From G965212025 sp965237985 (GTDB taxonomy: Bacteria > Pseudomonadota > Gammaproteobacteria > Poriferisulfidales > Oxydemutatoraceae): a stretch of DNA of 64,000 nucleotides. A program made the position numbers and the translations under genes. Location of the stretch: positions 310,001 to 374,000 of the forward strand of contig OZ250161.1 of NCBI GenBank assembly GCA_965237985.1, given 5' to 3'. The notes below the pieces were generated by a model that saw only the letters and a program-made list of their open reading frames with translations, was not told the DNA's origin and did no database searches. This document shows, piece after piece, positions 46,822 to 56,565 of the stretch. Within the stretch, counting starts at the first letter, position 1. The number at the start of each line of letters is the position of its first letter.

Positions 46822-47946
46822 TCAACGCCAGCCGGCGCGGTCTGCCAGTTTGACAGCTTCGGAGTTCAATGCCCCAAGCCTGTGGAGGGCGGTGTCATCA
46901 CGTTTGAAGGTTTCTTGAACAGGAAGCGTATCATTGGCAGAAGCACTGGGGCTTATTACCGGATATTCATGGTTTACGCGCGCGTACCAAGCCTGCGCAG
47001 AATCGCTGAGCAGGTATTCCAGAAGTTTTTGTGCGGCCTCGGGATGCTTGGCACCCTTGATGATCCCGGCACCACTGACATTTACGTGTACGCCACGGTC
47101 TTCCTGGTTTGGCCAGATGATGTCCACTCTCTTTACGGCCTCTGATTGTTCTTTGTCTTTGCTTTCACGCATCATCGCCAGGTAATACGTATTGGCCAAA
47201 GCCAGGTCGCAGCCGCCATGTGCCACTGCCAGTATCTGGTCGCGGTCACCCCCGGCTGGCGGCCGGGCAAAATTGTCAACCAAAGACTCTGCCCAGTCTT
47301 GAGTTGCTGTTCGTCCGTTGGCAACGATCAGTGAAGCAATCAGTGACTGGTTGTACACATTGTCCGACGAACGCACGCAGATTTTTTTGTGCCATTTTGG
47401 AGAAGCCAGATCCTCGTAACGTTCTGGTCTTACGGAGTTTGGCAGTCGGCGTGCAGCCACGATGACGCGGAAACGTACGGACAAGCCGTACCATTGCCCG
47501 TCGGAGTCGCGGTATTGAGGCGGTACGTTTTTTTCCAGCCAGGCAGATTTCAAAGGTTGCAAAAGTTGCAGGTTTTTCAGGCGATGCAGGCGGCCGACGT
47601 CAGTCGTGATGAATATATCGGCATTCGGATGGTTTTTTTCCAGATGTAGTCTAGTAATTAGTGCGTCCGATTTTGCGGTCGTCAAATTGACCGTTATGCT
47701 GGTTTTTTTCTCGAACTGGTCCAGCAAAGGTCTGATGAGATGCCTTTTGCGAGCCGAGTAGACATTCACGGTTTTCGCGATTTCTTTTGCCAGGGGTGCC
47801 GTGCTGTCATTCTTGTTTCCGTCAGCACCGGTCTGAAATGGCAGGGCAAACCATAAAACCAGAAAAACAATGCCGGCAAACGAAGCTCTGAAGAAAGTCT
47901 TGTGTTGTCCGTGTCGCCTTGCGGGGCGACAAAATTTTCCGGCCAT
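46822..47946 (-). CDS. fbpA: Ferric iron-binding periplasmic protein
   Basis: A 374-residue extracellular-solute-binding protein. The N-terminus is a long basic signal peptide (RASFAGIVFLVLWFALPF). The mature part starts VNVYSARKRHLIRPLLDQF, as in FbpA/FutA proteins, and has HPNADIFITTDVGRLHRL, SVRFRVIVAARRL and GAGIIKGAKHPEAAQKLLEY. I chose ATG 47946; TTG 47958 is an alternative. A Fur-like palindrome lies about 50 bp upstream, so the operon is probably repressed by iron. Confidence 0.92.
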   Translation of the reverse strand: MAGKFCRPARRHGQHKTFFRASFAGIVFLVLWFALPFQTGADGNKNDSTAPLAKEIAKTVNVYSARKRHLIRPLLDQFEKKTSITVNLTTAKSDALITRLHLEKNHPNADIFITTDVGRLHRLKNLQLLQPLKSAWLEKNVPPQYRDSDGQWYGLSVRFRVIVAARRLPNSVRPERYEDLASPKWHKKICVRSSDNVYNQSLIASLIVANGRTATQDWAESLVDNFARPPAGGDRDQILAVAHGGCDLALANTYYLAMMRESKDKEQSEAVKRVDIIWPNQEDRGVHVNVSGAGIIKGAKHPEAAQKLLEYLLSDSAQAWYARVNHEYPVISPSASANDTLPVQETFKRDDTALHRLGALNSEAVKLADRAGWR

Positions 47947-47993
47947 AAGGTCTTTCAAGTGGAAGAAGAGGTGATTCTTGTCGTCTTTAACGG

Positions 47994-48014
47994 GAATGAT
48001 AATGACTACTATTC
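47994..48014 (-). promoter_or_regulatory. Putative Fur box before fbpA
   Basis: GAATGATAAT-G-ACTACTATTC is an imperfect 21-bp palindrome (7 of 10 pairs) with the GATAAT hexamers of the Fur consensus. It overlaps the predicted -10 of the fbpA promoter, the expected place for repression by Fe-Fur. Confidence 0.7.
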
Positions 48015-48040
48015 TCTATTGAAAGTAATTTTCCTGTCAA
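48011..48040 (-). promoter_or_regulatory. Putative fbpA promoter
   Basis: On the minus strand TTGACA (48040-48035) is followed by TAGAGA (48018-48013, 16-bp spacer) or GAGAAT (48016-48011, 18-bp spacer). A perfect -35 next to a Fur-like operator makes this the best promoter in the window. Confidence 0.55.
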
Positions 48041-49271
48041 CCTGAATGTTGTTGCCCAGTCGTCTGGCAACCAGTGCTTTCGAAAAGTGCAGTCAATCCG
48101 CAACAAAGCACTAAAAAGTTCTTGTTTTGAAACATAGGCAGTTCTCTGAAGAGCCGCCTGTTGTCATCCTGAAACAGGACAATCCGGTACACAGCTTGCC
48201 CGGCGAAATGGTATGGTGTGCCGCCTGTCACTTCTGGTTGATTTCCATCCCTCTCGTGCGACCTGTTTTCTTTCCAACGATGTCTGACTGGTTTTTTGGC
48301 AGACAGATTGTCATTTCCCCAAGTACATACGATGTACGTATTTTCCGGCTTCATTCGAAATCAAAATGGTCTGTTTTCCGATGGTTATTTTGCCTCTTCC
48401 TGTGGAAATTCCGGAATGCTGTCTGGTGATCTCGCTTTGCTCTCAGGGTGGGAAATACCCACAAGCGGATGTGCAGGTCTTCGTTCAGTTTTGCACGATG
48501 TGGACGTTTTGCTTCCCAGGAATTCGACAAAGTCTGGATTTACTGCTTCAGTCTTGAACACCGACTGAGTGTTTTTGAAGCAGTGGTAGAATGACGGGAG
48601 TTGCTCCACGCCCGGGGGCAGGAGCTTATTCAAAAGCAGACATATTTCCGATGTGCCTTTAAGAACACATTGCAAAAACTGTTTCTTGGCCGATGATTTT
48701 TTTGCCGAGGATTTGTGGAAATCGATTTCTTGCCCACAAGGCCTGGACAAAACTTTTTGTCTGGAACTCTTTATCGAATCAGCCTTTCTTTCAGGTCAGT
48801 TTTTCGTTTCAGCATATGACGAAACCCATAAATATCCTTATTAAAAAATTATAACATGCTGAAAAGGAAAGACTTTTTAGATATTATTATTCTAGAAAAA
48901 CCTGGCAATCTCTATGCAACTACCGGTCTGCACAGGCTCAGCAAAGAATGGTTGGACGCAGTACAGTGCTCCTGACAGTTGGCTTTTTTGTGATGCCTTG
49001 CCGCCATAAATCGTTGAGATTGGGAGAATAGTGTTTTGTATTTGGCAAGCTGTCCGCCCTTTGTGCTGATGTTCTCGTGTGGTACTCAGGGTTAAGGCAC
49101 CCTTGCCTCGTCAGGGTTTTCTGTTTTTAATTGTGAAACGAATCAGCATTTTTGGCCCCCTTTCAACTGGAAACAGCCACATCGAAGGGGAGGCATGCTC
49201 ATGATTCTCAATTTTATGATCCATCAAAAGTGATGCTTCCCCATCGGGAGCGATAAAAAATTTTGGTCATC
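48041..49271. other. Gene-poor region upstream of the 234-bp duplication
   Basis: 1.2 kb without a recognisable gene. An AT-rich 39-codon frame from ATG 48855 (MLKRKDFLDIIILEKPGN...) has a gene-like start but stops early; it may be a remnant. No RNA gene or clear mobile-element end was found. Confidence 0.45.
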
Positions 49272-49739
49272 AGTGTTTTGGTACCAGAAGGACGGGGGGG
49301 TGAAGCATCACAGAGGCCTGTGCTACGCAGATGTGCCCGGTCTTGTTGCCGATGTTTCTCACGGGTCTGCATAAAGAATCAAATAATGAATTCTGTTTTC
49401 ATACCGGGTGTGTCTTTGTGCGTAAAACACCAATCAGGGATAGACTCTACCCATTGAACGGTTGGCGAATGGCTCCAGATGGAAAAATCGCGTCTTGTTC
49501 TGTTTAGTGTTTTGGTACCAGAAGGACGGGGGGGTGAAGCATCACAGAGGCCTGTGCTACGCAGATGTGCCCGGTCTTGTTGCCGATGTTTCTCACGGGT
49601 CTGCATAAAGAATCAAATAATGAATTCTGTTTTCATACCGGGTGTGTCTTTGTGCGTAAAACACCAATCAGGGATAGACTCTACCCATTGAACGGTTGGC
49701 GAATGGCTCCAGATGGAAAAATCGCGTCTTGTTCTGTTT
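49272..49739 (+). repeat. Perfect 234-bp tandem duplication upstream of ilvE
   Basis: Bases 49272-49505 are repeated at 49506-49739 with no difference that I can see. The second copy ends 81 bp before the ilvE ATG. The unit holds no recognisable gene. Identity indicates a recent event. Confidence 0.95.
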
Positions 49740-49820
49740 TCTGAATAACGGTTTGTTACGGTTCTAGTGCTTCGTTCAATTTCCCCGGTTTTGATTTTCT
49801 TGGAAAAATAAGGAGTATGC

Positions 49821-50786
49821 ATGACGAATTTGCCGATGGATCAGCGGGATGGATGGATTTGGCTGGATGGAGAATTTGTGCCTTGGAGAGAAGCCACAGT
49901 GCATGTGCTTTGCCACACACTGCATTATGGTTTGGGAGTTTTTGAAGGGGTTCGCGCTTACGAAACGGAGCGTGGAGCAGCGATTTTTCGTTTGCAGGAC
50001 CACACCACCCGGCTGTTCCATTCAGCCAAGATCGTGGGTATTGATGTACCTTGCAGCCATGAACAGGTGGTTGACATTCAAATGGAAATTTTGCTGCGTA
50101 ACGAGCTTCGCCAAGGTTATATCAGGCCCATGGTATTCCTGGGTTGCGAATCCCTGGGACTGCGCGCTGATGATATTCAGTCCCATTTGATGGTCGCGGC
50201 ATGGGAGTGGGGCACATATCTGGGTGAGGCAAATATGAAAACCGGCATCAGGGTGAAAACTTCTTCCGTTATCCGCCATCACCCAGCCGCGATGATGGTG
50301 AAAGCGAAAGCTAACGGTGGCTATTTGAATTCCATTCTGGCTTTGCGTGAAGCGATCGATGCCGGTTACGACGAATGTCTCATGCTGGATGTGCAAGGTT
50401 GCGTTTGTGAGGGCAGCGGGGAAAATGTTTTCTTGGTCAGAGACGGATGTCTTTACACGCCGGACTTGTATTCAGCGCTTGACGGCATTACCCGTCGTAC
50501 AGTCATGGACTTGGCTGCCGACCAAGGCATTCAGGTCCGCGAATCCCGGATTACCCGGGACGAAGTTTTTGTGGCTGACGAGGTTTTCTTGACTGGTACG
50601 GCTGCGGAAGTGACACCGGTGCGGGAAGTGGATGGCAGGATGATTGGCAACGGGGAATGTGGCCCCGTCACCGAGCGTTTGCAGTCCACGTATTTTAATT
50701 TGGTACATGGCAAATTGCCGCGTCACTCGAGCTGGTTGACTTACGTGGATGGTTCCGCAACTGAGCGCCGTGCCTCCTTGGGCTGA
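49821..50786 (+). CDS. ilvE: Branched-chain amino acid aminotransferase
   Basis: A 321-residue PLP enzyme (fold type IV) for the last step of Leu, Ile and Val synthesis. LHYGLGVFEGVRAYET, the PLP Lys in MVKAKANGGYLNS and the CVCEGSGENVFLV and DGITRRTVMDLA segments are diagnostic. ATG 49821 follows AAGGAG. It overlaps hldE by 38 bases and so leads the ilvE-hldE-waaF-lipB-lipA string. The perfect 234-bp duplication upstream may change its promoter region. Confidence 0.96.
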   Translation: MTNLPMDQRDGWIWLDGEFVPWREATVHVLCHTLHYGLGVFEGVRAYETERGAAIFRLQDHTTRLFHSAKIVGIDVPCSHEQVVDIQMEILLRNELRQGYIRPMVFLGCESLGLRADDIQSHLMVAAWEWGTYLGEANMKTGIRVKTSSVIRHHPAAMMVKAKANGGYLNSILALREAIDAGYDECLMLDVQGCVCEGSGENVFLVRDGCLYTPDLYSALDGITRRTVMDLAADQGIQVRESRITRDEVFVADEVFLTGTAAEVTPVREVDGRMIGNGECGPVTERLQSTYFNLVHGKLPRHSSWLTYVDGSATERRASLG

Positions 50787-52221
50787 GCCTCCAGATTCCC
50801 CTCTGCACAGTCTGGGCCTGCCTGATTTTCGGGGCATTACTTTTCTGGTGGTCGGTGATGTCATGCTTGACCGCTACCTGTATGGTGATGTTGAGCGGAT
50901 CTCGCCTGAAGCACCAGTGCCGGTTGTGCGTGTCTCGGGTCTGGAGGAGCGTCCTGGTGGGGCAGCCAATGTGGCACTGAACCTCAGCGCGCTCGGGGCC
51001 GAAGTTATTCTTCTCGGCGCGGCAGGTGAGGACGACGAGGCCAGGCACCTGGTGGAACTGCTTGGTGCCAGCCGGGTGCAATGTCCCTGGGTAACTTCCG
51101 CTGCGTTACAAACCACCCTGAAAACACGTGTCCTGAGCAACAGCCAGCAGCTGTTGCGCATTGATCGCGAACAGCATCTTAATGAAAACTACCTGAAAAA
51201 ACTGCAGGAGCGGTTTGTCGCCCTGTTGCCGCTCTGCAATGCCGTGATTTTTTCCGATTACGCCAAAGGGGTTCTCGGCAAAGTAGCAGAGTGGATCGCT
51301 TTGGCGAAAATGTGCCACCTGCCGATTTTTGTGGACCCAAAGGGCCAGGATTTTTCGCGTTACGCCGGGGTGGATGTTTTAACTCCAAACCAAGGGGAGT
51401 TTAATGCGGTTGCCGGAGTTTCTGGAGATGAGGCAGAATTTTTTGCAAAAGGTGAAAAACTTTTGCAGGAGTTGGAACTGAGTGCGTTGCTGGTGACACG
51501 AGGCAGTCTGGGCATGACGCTTTTTTCCGTGTCGGGTGTTGAACATTTTCCAGCTGAAACCCAGGAAGTGTATGACGTGACCGGGGCAGGGGACACAGTG
51601 ATTTCAGTGTTGGCTGCAACTCATGTTGCTGGGTGCTCGCTGAAGGCTGCCGCGAAATTTGCCAACCAGGCAGCGGCGGTAGCGGTTCGGAAAATCGGCG
51701 TCACAGTTGTGCGCAACCGGGATTTGTTGGACGGCGCCGGCGATTTCCCCAGCTTTCCTGCCATTCTTTCCAGTGTGGAATTACCGAGGGTCCTACGTGC
51801 ATCGCGTGCCTTGGGAGAGCGTTTGGTAATGACCAACGGTTGCTTTGATTTGCTGCATGTCGGTCACGTTGAATATCTACGGCAGGCAGCAGGCCTGGGG
51901 GATCGTTTGCTGGTTGCCATTAACGATGATGATTCGGTTGGCAGGTTGAAAGGGGCACGCCGCCCCTTGGTGCCGCTTGAGTCGCGGATGCAGGTACTTG
52001 CCGGCTTGGCAAGTGTTGATTGGGTAGTGCCTTTTTCGGAACTCACCCCGGAGCGCCTGATCGGCGACGTGATGCCAGACGTGCTGGTGAAAGGAGGGGA
52101 TTATCGCGTCGACGAAGTAGTTGGAGCAAAGCTGGTGCAGGAAAATGGCGGCGAGGTGAAAATCATTGATTACATAAAAGGTTTTTCAACCAGCGACATG
52201 CTCGCAAAAGCTCGCCGTTAA
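50749..52221 (+). CDS. hldE: Bifunctional heptose 7-phosphate kinase / heptose 1-phosphate adenylyltransferase
   Basis: A 490-residue fusion. Residues about 25-340 are a ribokinase-type kinase (VVGDVMLDRYLYGDVERISPE, RPGGAANVALNL, catalytic VTGAGDTV); residues about 355-490 are an adenylyltransferase with TNGCFDLLHVGHVEYLRQA. It makes ADP-heptose for the LPS inner core. The start lies inside the ilvE 3' end, suggesting coupling. waaF, which uses the product, follows after 12 bp. Confidence 0.96.
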   Translation: MVPQLSAVPPWAEPPDSPLHSLGLPDFRGITFLVVGDVMLDRYLYGDVERISPEAPVPVVRVSGLEERPGGAANVALNLSALGAEVILLGAAGEDDEARHLVELLGASRVQCPWVTSAALQTTLKTRVLSNSQQLLRIDREQHLNENYLKKLQERFVALLPLCNAVIFSDYAKGVLGKVAEWIALAKMCHLPIFVDPKGQDFSRYAGVDVLTPNQGEFNAVAGVSGDEAEFFAKGEKLLQELELSALLVTRGSLGMTLFSVSGVEHFPAETQEVYDVTGAGDTVISVLAATHVAGCSLKAAAKFANQAAAVAVRKIGVTVVRNRDLLDGAGDFPSFPAILSSVELPRVLRASRALGERLVMTNGCFDLLHVGHVEYLRQAAGLGDRLLVAINDDDSVGRLKGARRPLVPLESRMQVLAGLASVDWVVPFSELTPERLIGDVMPDVLVKGGDYRVDEVVGAKLVQENGGEVKIIDYIKGFSTSDMLAKARR

Positions 52222-52233
52222 AGATCTCCTGGT

Positions 52234-53319
52234 GTGATAGAGGGAGAAAAAATTTTTGTTGTCGGTCCGGCGTGGGTCGGCGATATGGTTTTTGCACAAT
52301 GTCTGTTCGTCGATTTGCTGCGGCAATCCCCGGGCGCGGAAATCACCGTGGCGGCACCCGCCTGGTCAGCACCGCTTTTGCGGCGTATGCCGGAAGTTTC
52401 CCAGATTGTTGAATTGCCTTTTCGGCACGGTGAACTCTGTCTGGCAAAGCGGCGACAACTCGGACGTTCCTTGCGTGCCCAAGGTTTCACGCGCGCCATT
52501 GTTTTGCCCCGCTCTTTGAAATCCGCTTTGTTGCCTTGGTTTGCCGACATCCCTGTTCGCACCGGCTTTCTCGGGGAGCTGCGTTACGGTCTGATCAATG
52601 ATCGGCGCATATTCGATCCGTTGGCATTGCCGGGTATGGTTGACCGCTTTATGGCCCTGGGCCGTCCTGCAGGTGAGTCGGCAGAAAAGATTCCGTTTCG
52701 TTCTCCGCGTTTGAAAATAGATGAATCCAACCGCGCGCTCTGTGTGCAAAAATTTGCTTTGTCCTGCCAGCAACCGATCTTGGCGTTGTTGCCGGGCGCA
52801 GCTTTCGGGAGATCCAAGCGCTGGCCAGCCCGCTATTTCGCAAAAGTTGCCGGGCATTTTGCGAAGCAGGGCAGGCAGGTCTGGATTCTGGGTGGTGAAA
52901 GTGAAACTGAAGCGGGGTCGTTGATTGCCGCCCGGGTCCCGCGGGCGACCAATCTGTGTGGACGCACGAGTTTGATGGATGCTGTCGACTTGCTGTCTCT
53001 TTGTAGTCTCGCCATCGGCAATGATTCAGGTTTGTCGCACCTGGCAACAGCAGTGGGCTGTCTTCCACTGGTGATCTATGGCAGTTCTTCACCGGCTTTT
53101 ACCCCACCTTTGCATGCCAGGGCGCAGATCCTGAGACTGGATTTGCCCTGCAGTCCCTGCGGAAAAAGAACCTGTCGCTACGGGCATTACCGTTGCCTGA
53201 ATGACCTTCAACCCGAAGCGGTATGCGCAACCGGCGAGAAAATGCTTTCCAGTCATATCGCCAAGATGCCAAAGTCAGCATTTGCGGGAAACAGTGTCGT
53301 GGTACAAAGTATTTCATGA
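52234..53319 (+). CDS. waaF: LPS heptosyltransferase II
   Basis: A 361-residue GT9 family glycosyltransferase that adds the second heptose to the LPS inner core. VVGPAWVGDMVFAQCLF, LLPGAAFGRSKRWPARYFA and LAIGNDSGLSHLATAVG are typical of WaaF. The usual GTG or ATG start is replaced by GTG 52234. The last codons overlap the lipB start by four bases. Confidence 0.94.
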   Translation: MIEGEKIFVVGPAWVGDMVFAQCLFVDLLRQSPGAEITVAAPAWSAPLLRRMPEVSQIVELPFRHGELCLAKRRQLGRSLRAQGFTRAIVLPRSLKSALLPWFADIPVRTGFLGELRYGLINDRRIFDPLALPGMVDRFMALGRPAGESAEKIPFRSPRLKIDESNRALCVQKFALSCQQPILALLPGAAFGRSKRWPARYFAKVAGHFAKQGRQVWILGGESETEAGSLIAARVPRATNLCGRTSLMDAVDLLSLCSLAIGNDSGLSHLATAVGCLPLVIYGSSSPAFTPPLHARAQILRLDLPCSPCGKRTCRYGHYRCLNDLQPEAVCATGEKMLSSHIAKMPKSAFAGNSVVVQSIS

Positions 53320-54107
53320 ACCATGATTACAGCTTGAAGTGTTCTCCCGGAAGCGGATTGAAAGCGGTTCCGGCTTCTCAAAAACAGTTCCGGGCACAAC
53401 TTGCGTGTCGATTGTCTTCCCGCTCAGTGGCGTCTGTGGCATTCGAAGGGCAAGGCATCCCGCCTCTGCTTGTGAAAATTCTGCCACTTCGGAACTATGT
53501 GGATAGCTTCAAAATCATGAAACAACACTGCCTGCAACGCGATGCAAACACTTCGGATGAAATCTGGCTTTTGCAACACCATCCGGTGATTACGCTTGGT
53601 GTGCGCAGCGACCTGTGCGATGTTTCGGACGCAGCTGACGTGCCGGTGGTGCGCAGCGATCGCGGTGGCAAGACCACTTGTCACGGGCCGGGGCAATGGT
53701 TGCTTTATGCACTCCTGGATTTGCCGCGCAGAAAAATGCGGGTACGGAATCTGGTGACTTTGCTTGAAGGTTCGGTAGTCTCCACCTGTCGACAGCATGG
53801 TGTGATTGCGCGACGCCAACCAAGTAGTCCTGGTGTGTTTGTGAATGGAGCAAAAATTGCTTTCCTGGGATTGCGGGTTCGCAGTGGTTGCAGTTATCAC
53901 GGCATCGCTTTCAACGTCAGTAACGATCTGTCCGGTTTCCGACATATCGTGTGCTGTGGGGTTGCCAATCAGCCCGTGGTGCGGTTTTGTGATTTGTCGG
54001 GCGATGACCCGTGCGATGTGCCTGCACATTTTCTGGAAAATTTTCTTTTCGCGTTGATGGGGCAGCCAGTGTCCGGTGCTCCCTTGGCGAACGTTTCAGT
54101 CCTATGA
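53316..54107 (+). CDS. lipB: Lipoyl(octanoyl) transferase
   Basis: A 263-residue enzyme that moves octanoyl groups from ACP to lipoyl domains. RGGKTTCHGPGQWLLY is the family signature; catalytic Lys is in NGAKIAFLGL and catalytic Cys in RSGCSYHGIAFNV. It is about 50 residues longer at the N-terminus than E. coli LipB; ATG 53316 overlaps the waaF stop, but a GTG near 53471 would give a typical length, so the start is uncertain. The longer frame back to 53223 lies in waaF. Its stop overlaps the lipA start. Confidence 0.93.
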   Translation: MNHDYSLKCSPGSGLKAVPASQKQFRAQLACRLSSRSVASVAFEGQGIPPLLVKILPLRNYVDSFKIMKQHCLQRDANTSDEIWLLQHHPVITLGVRSDLCDVSDAADVPVVRSDRGGKTTCHGPGQWLLYALLDLPRRKMRVRNLVTLLEGSVVSTCRQHGVIARRQPSSPGVFVNGAKIAFLGLRVRSGCSYHGIAFNVSNDLSGFRHIVCCGVANQPVVRFCDLSGDDPCDVPAHFLENFLFALMGQPVSGAPLANVSVL

Positions 54108-55066
54108 ACGACAGCAATCACCGAGCGGTCTCCCGACTGACCCCGGGTACACATTTGCGCGGCGGCGCGAAGGTGCTCGTGCGCGCTTGCCGTGATTCAC
54201 ATTTTGCCGCCGGCCCGCTCGCCAAACCACGCTGGGTGCATACACGGGCCGGCAATTCGGAACGGATCGTGCAGATGAAAACGCTGCTCAGGGAAAAACA
54301 TTTGACAACCGTATGCGAAGAATCCCGTTGTCCAAACCTGCAGGAATGTTTTAGCGCCGGGACGGCGACTTTCATGATCATGGGGAATCAGTGCACCCGT
54401 CGTTGCAGTTTTTGCGATGTTGCGCATGGCCGACCTTCTCCACTTGAGAAACAGGAACCGCGAAGGTTGGCAACGATGGTCCAGACACTGGGGCTTGCTT
54501 ATGTGGTGATTACTTCGGTCGATCGGGATGATTTGCGTGATGGCGGAGCGACACATTTTTCTGATTGCGTGCATGCCGTGCGGGCGCATAATCCGGACAT
54601 AAAAATAGAAATCCTGGTGCCAGACTTTCGTGGGCGGCTGGATGTCGCTTTGCGAAACCTTTGTGTTTCTCCGTGCGATGTGCTCGGCCACAACGTTGAA
54701 ACGGTTTCCTCTCTTTATGCCCAAGTGCGCCCGGGCAGCGACTATGCGCATTCACTCCAGGTGTTGAAGCGCCACAAGGTGCTGCAACCGGATATTCCGA
54801 CAAAGTCCGGTTTGATGCTGGGTCTTGGTGAAAGCCCCTTGGAGGTAGAAAGGGTCTTGGAGGATTTGCGTGCAAACGATGTCGACATCTTGACCATCGG
54901 GCAATATCTGTGTCCTGGGAAGGGCTACCGCTCGGTGAGACGATATGCTCCCTTGGAGGAATTCGCGTATTACCGAGAGCTTGGCAGGCGCTTGGGCTTT
55001 CGACACGTGGAAAGCGGCCCTCTGGTGCGTTCTTCTTACCACGCTGAGCAACAATTTGCGGAATGA
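54104..55066 (+). CDS. lipA: Lipoyl synthase
   Basis: A 320-residue radical SAM enzyme that inserts sulphur into octanoyl groups. The auxiliary cluster ligands are in CEESRCPNLQEC, the radical SAM cluster in CTRRCSFCDV, and the C-terminal RSSYHAEQQ provides the Ser ligand. ATG 54104 overlaps the lipB stop (ATGA). Together lipB and lipA form the de novo lipoylation pathway. Confidence 0.97.
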   Translation: MNDSNHRAVSRLTPGTHLRGGAKVLVRACRDSHFAAGPLAKPRWVHTRAGNSERIVQMKTLLREKHLTTVCEESRCPNLQECFSAGTATFMIMGNQCTRRCSFCDVAHGRPSPLEKQEPRRLATMVQTLGLAYVVITSVDRDDLRDGGATHFSDCVHAVRAHNPDIKIEILVPDFRGRLDVALRNLCVSPCDVLGHNVETVSSLYAQVRPGSDYAHSLQVLKRHKVLQPDIPTKSGLMLGLGESPLEVERVLEDLRANDVDILTIGQYLCPGKGYRSVRRYAPLEEFAYYRELGRRLGFRHVESGPLVRSSYHAEQQFAE

Positions 55067-55779
55067 AGGTCTGATTCGTTACCCGGGTGCCGGGTTGTAG
55101 GTTTTATGTCACTTACGAGATGGAACGGCCCGATGTGCCGGAACATGTTTGTGACAGTGGGCGGGGGACAAGGGGTTGCAATTTTGGATTTTCTTGCCAG
55201 CCGGGCCGCCGTGAACAGTGACAGTTTCTTGACGAGAGGCGGTGTCATGCAGGACGATGAGAAGGTAGCTGACTGGTTGCGCAAAGCGGTGGAGCACACA
55301 GGCACGCGCATAAAATCCCTGATGGATTGCAGCAAAGCTGCGCAAGCAGCTTTATGGGGATGCTTGGGTCCCATCGCACATCAGCTGTCGGAACTGACGC
55401 ACGAGGCGAGCTGCCCAGGGGACAATGAAGAGAGGAGCTCAAGGGTTTATTTCTGTCCAGTCTACTAAACCGAAAGGCAGCAGACGATGAAAGAAAAAAC
55501 CCTGAATACGGCTATTTACATCCAGAACAATGGTCTGTCGAAAGTTTTGTATTGATAGAGAAAGACCTGCCTGGTTCCAAGGCATGAGAAGCAGGAAAAA
55601 AAAGCGCATAGTCCGTTTGGCAGGGGAACTTTGCTAAGAACCGAGAGGCTGCCAAGACTTTTTCAGGTACTTTTCCGCTTGGAGAGTCCGCAATAGTGTG
55701 TTTTTTCGGTCTGGCAGTCGCCGAGACATTTCTGTGTTTTTGGTCGCGCAATTCTCGCAGGTGCTTTCTTTATTTCCAG
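55067..55779. other. Intergenic region between lipA and the algR-like gene
   Basis: About 710 bp. It contains one possible small gene (55247-55468) and otherwise no recognised feature. No clear terminator follows lipA. Confidence 0.4.
55247..55468 (+). CDS. Possible small hypothetical protein
   Basis: A 73-codon frame from ATG 55247 with AGAGG shortly upstream. The product (MQDDEKVADWLRKAVEHTG, then Ala- and Cys-rich) has no recognised domain. The same frame opens earlier at 55106. It may be spurious. Confidence 0.3.
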   Translation: MQDDEKVADWLRKAVEHTGTRIKSLMDCSKAAQAALWGCLGPIAHQLSELTHEASCPGDNEERSSRVYFCPVY

Positions 55780-56565
55780 TCAATGATGTTTTGGCAGCAC
55801 CGTTTGTCGCCTGTGCGCCACGTATTTTAGAAAACCGGAAAAAGTTTTCATGAAACTGCGGATTGCACTGAGGTTGCGACGACTGACGCGGATCTGGTTG
55901 TTCAGGTTCTTGACTGTTAGAAAATAGTTGCCTGGTCCGGAACACAAAAGGCTTTTGATATAGGCTTTGTTGACCAAGGTGTTGCGGTGCACGCGCAACA
56001 GGTTCGTGGAATATTCTTCTTCAAAACTGATGAGAGATCGGTCCATGATGGATTTCCCTCCGCTGTGATAAATCACCGAGTATTTTTCTTCCGAGCGCAG
56101 CATGTAAATATCATTCAGCGGGATGAGTTCCATGTTTTTTCCGATATGACAGCAGATATAACTCTTCATTTTGCCGTTGAAGGCAATTGGTTCCCGGACC
56201 AGATAGCGTGACTTTTGTTGGGCGTGTTCCAAAGCTTGCAACAGGGCTTCCCGGCGCACCGGCTTGAGCAGGTAGTTTTCGGCGTGGACATGAAAAGCAT
56301 CCAGGGCATGTTCAGTAAATGCGGTGATGAAAATAATGACCGGGGGCTTGTCCGTACTGCTGATGTGCCGTGCAGCTTCGATACCGCTCATGCGGGGCAT
56401 TCTGATGTCCATGAGAACCAGATCCACCGGCATGGAATCAACCATGAATACCGACTCGATGCCATCGCTTGCCTTGCCCACGATATGGCAATCTGGAAAA
56501 CTCTCGATCATGTGAGATAAACGCTCCCGAGCGGCTTCTTCGTCGTCAACGACCAGTACATTCAT
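55780..56565 (-). CDS. algR: LytTR response regulator (AlgR-like)
   Basis: A 261-residue two-component regulator. The receiver domain has VLVVDDEEAARERL, the phospho-acceptor Asp in LVLMDIRMPRMSG (about residue 54) and the NYLLKPVRREAL Lys. The C-terminal LytTR DNA-binding domain has MLRSEEKYSVIYHSGGKSIM and LLRVHRNTLVNKAYIKSL. In Pseudomonas AlgR controls alginate and type IV pili; targets here are unknown. It overlaps the kinase gene by four bases and follows it on the minus strand. Confidence 0.9.
   Translation of the reverse strand: MNVLVVDDEEAARERLSHMIESFPDCHIVGKASDGIESVFMVDSMPVDLVLMDIRMPRMSGIEAARHISSTDKPPVIIFITAFTEHALDAFHVHAENYLLKPVRREALLQALEHAQQKSRYLVREPIAFNGKMKSYICCHIGKNMELIPLNDIYMLRSEEKYSVIYHSGGKSIMDRSLISFEEEYSTNLLRVHRNTLVNKAYIKSLLCSGPGNYFLTVKNLNNQIRVSRRNLSAIRSFMKTFSGFLKYVAHRRQTVLPKHH

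Noticed and set aside
48855..48974. 39-codon AT-rich frame starting MLKRKDFLD
   Set aside because: Too short, no clear ribosome binding site and no family; noted only as a possible remnant.
49383..49458. Leader-peptide attenuator for ilvE
   Set aside because: The short frame in each repeat has scattered Val/Ile/Leu but no run of regulatory codons and no terminator/antiterminator stems.
55106..55246. Longer 120-codon version of the small gene after lipA
   Set aside because: No ribosome binding site at 55106; the extra N-terminus has no conserved look.
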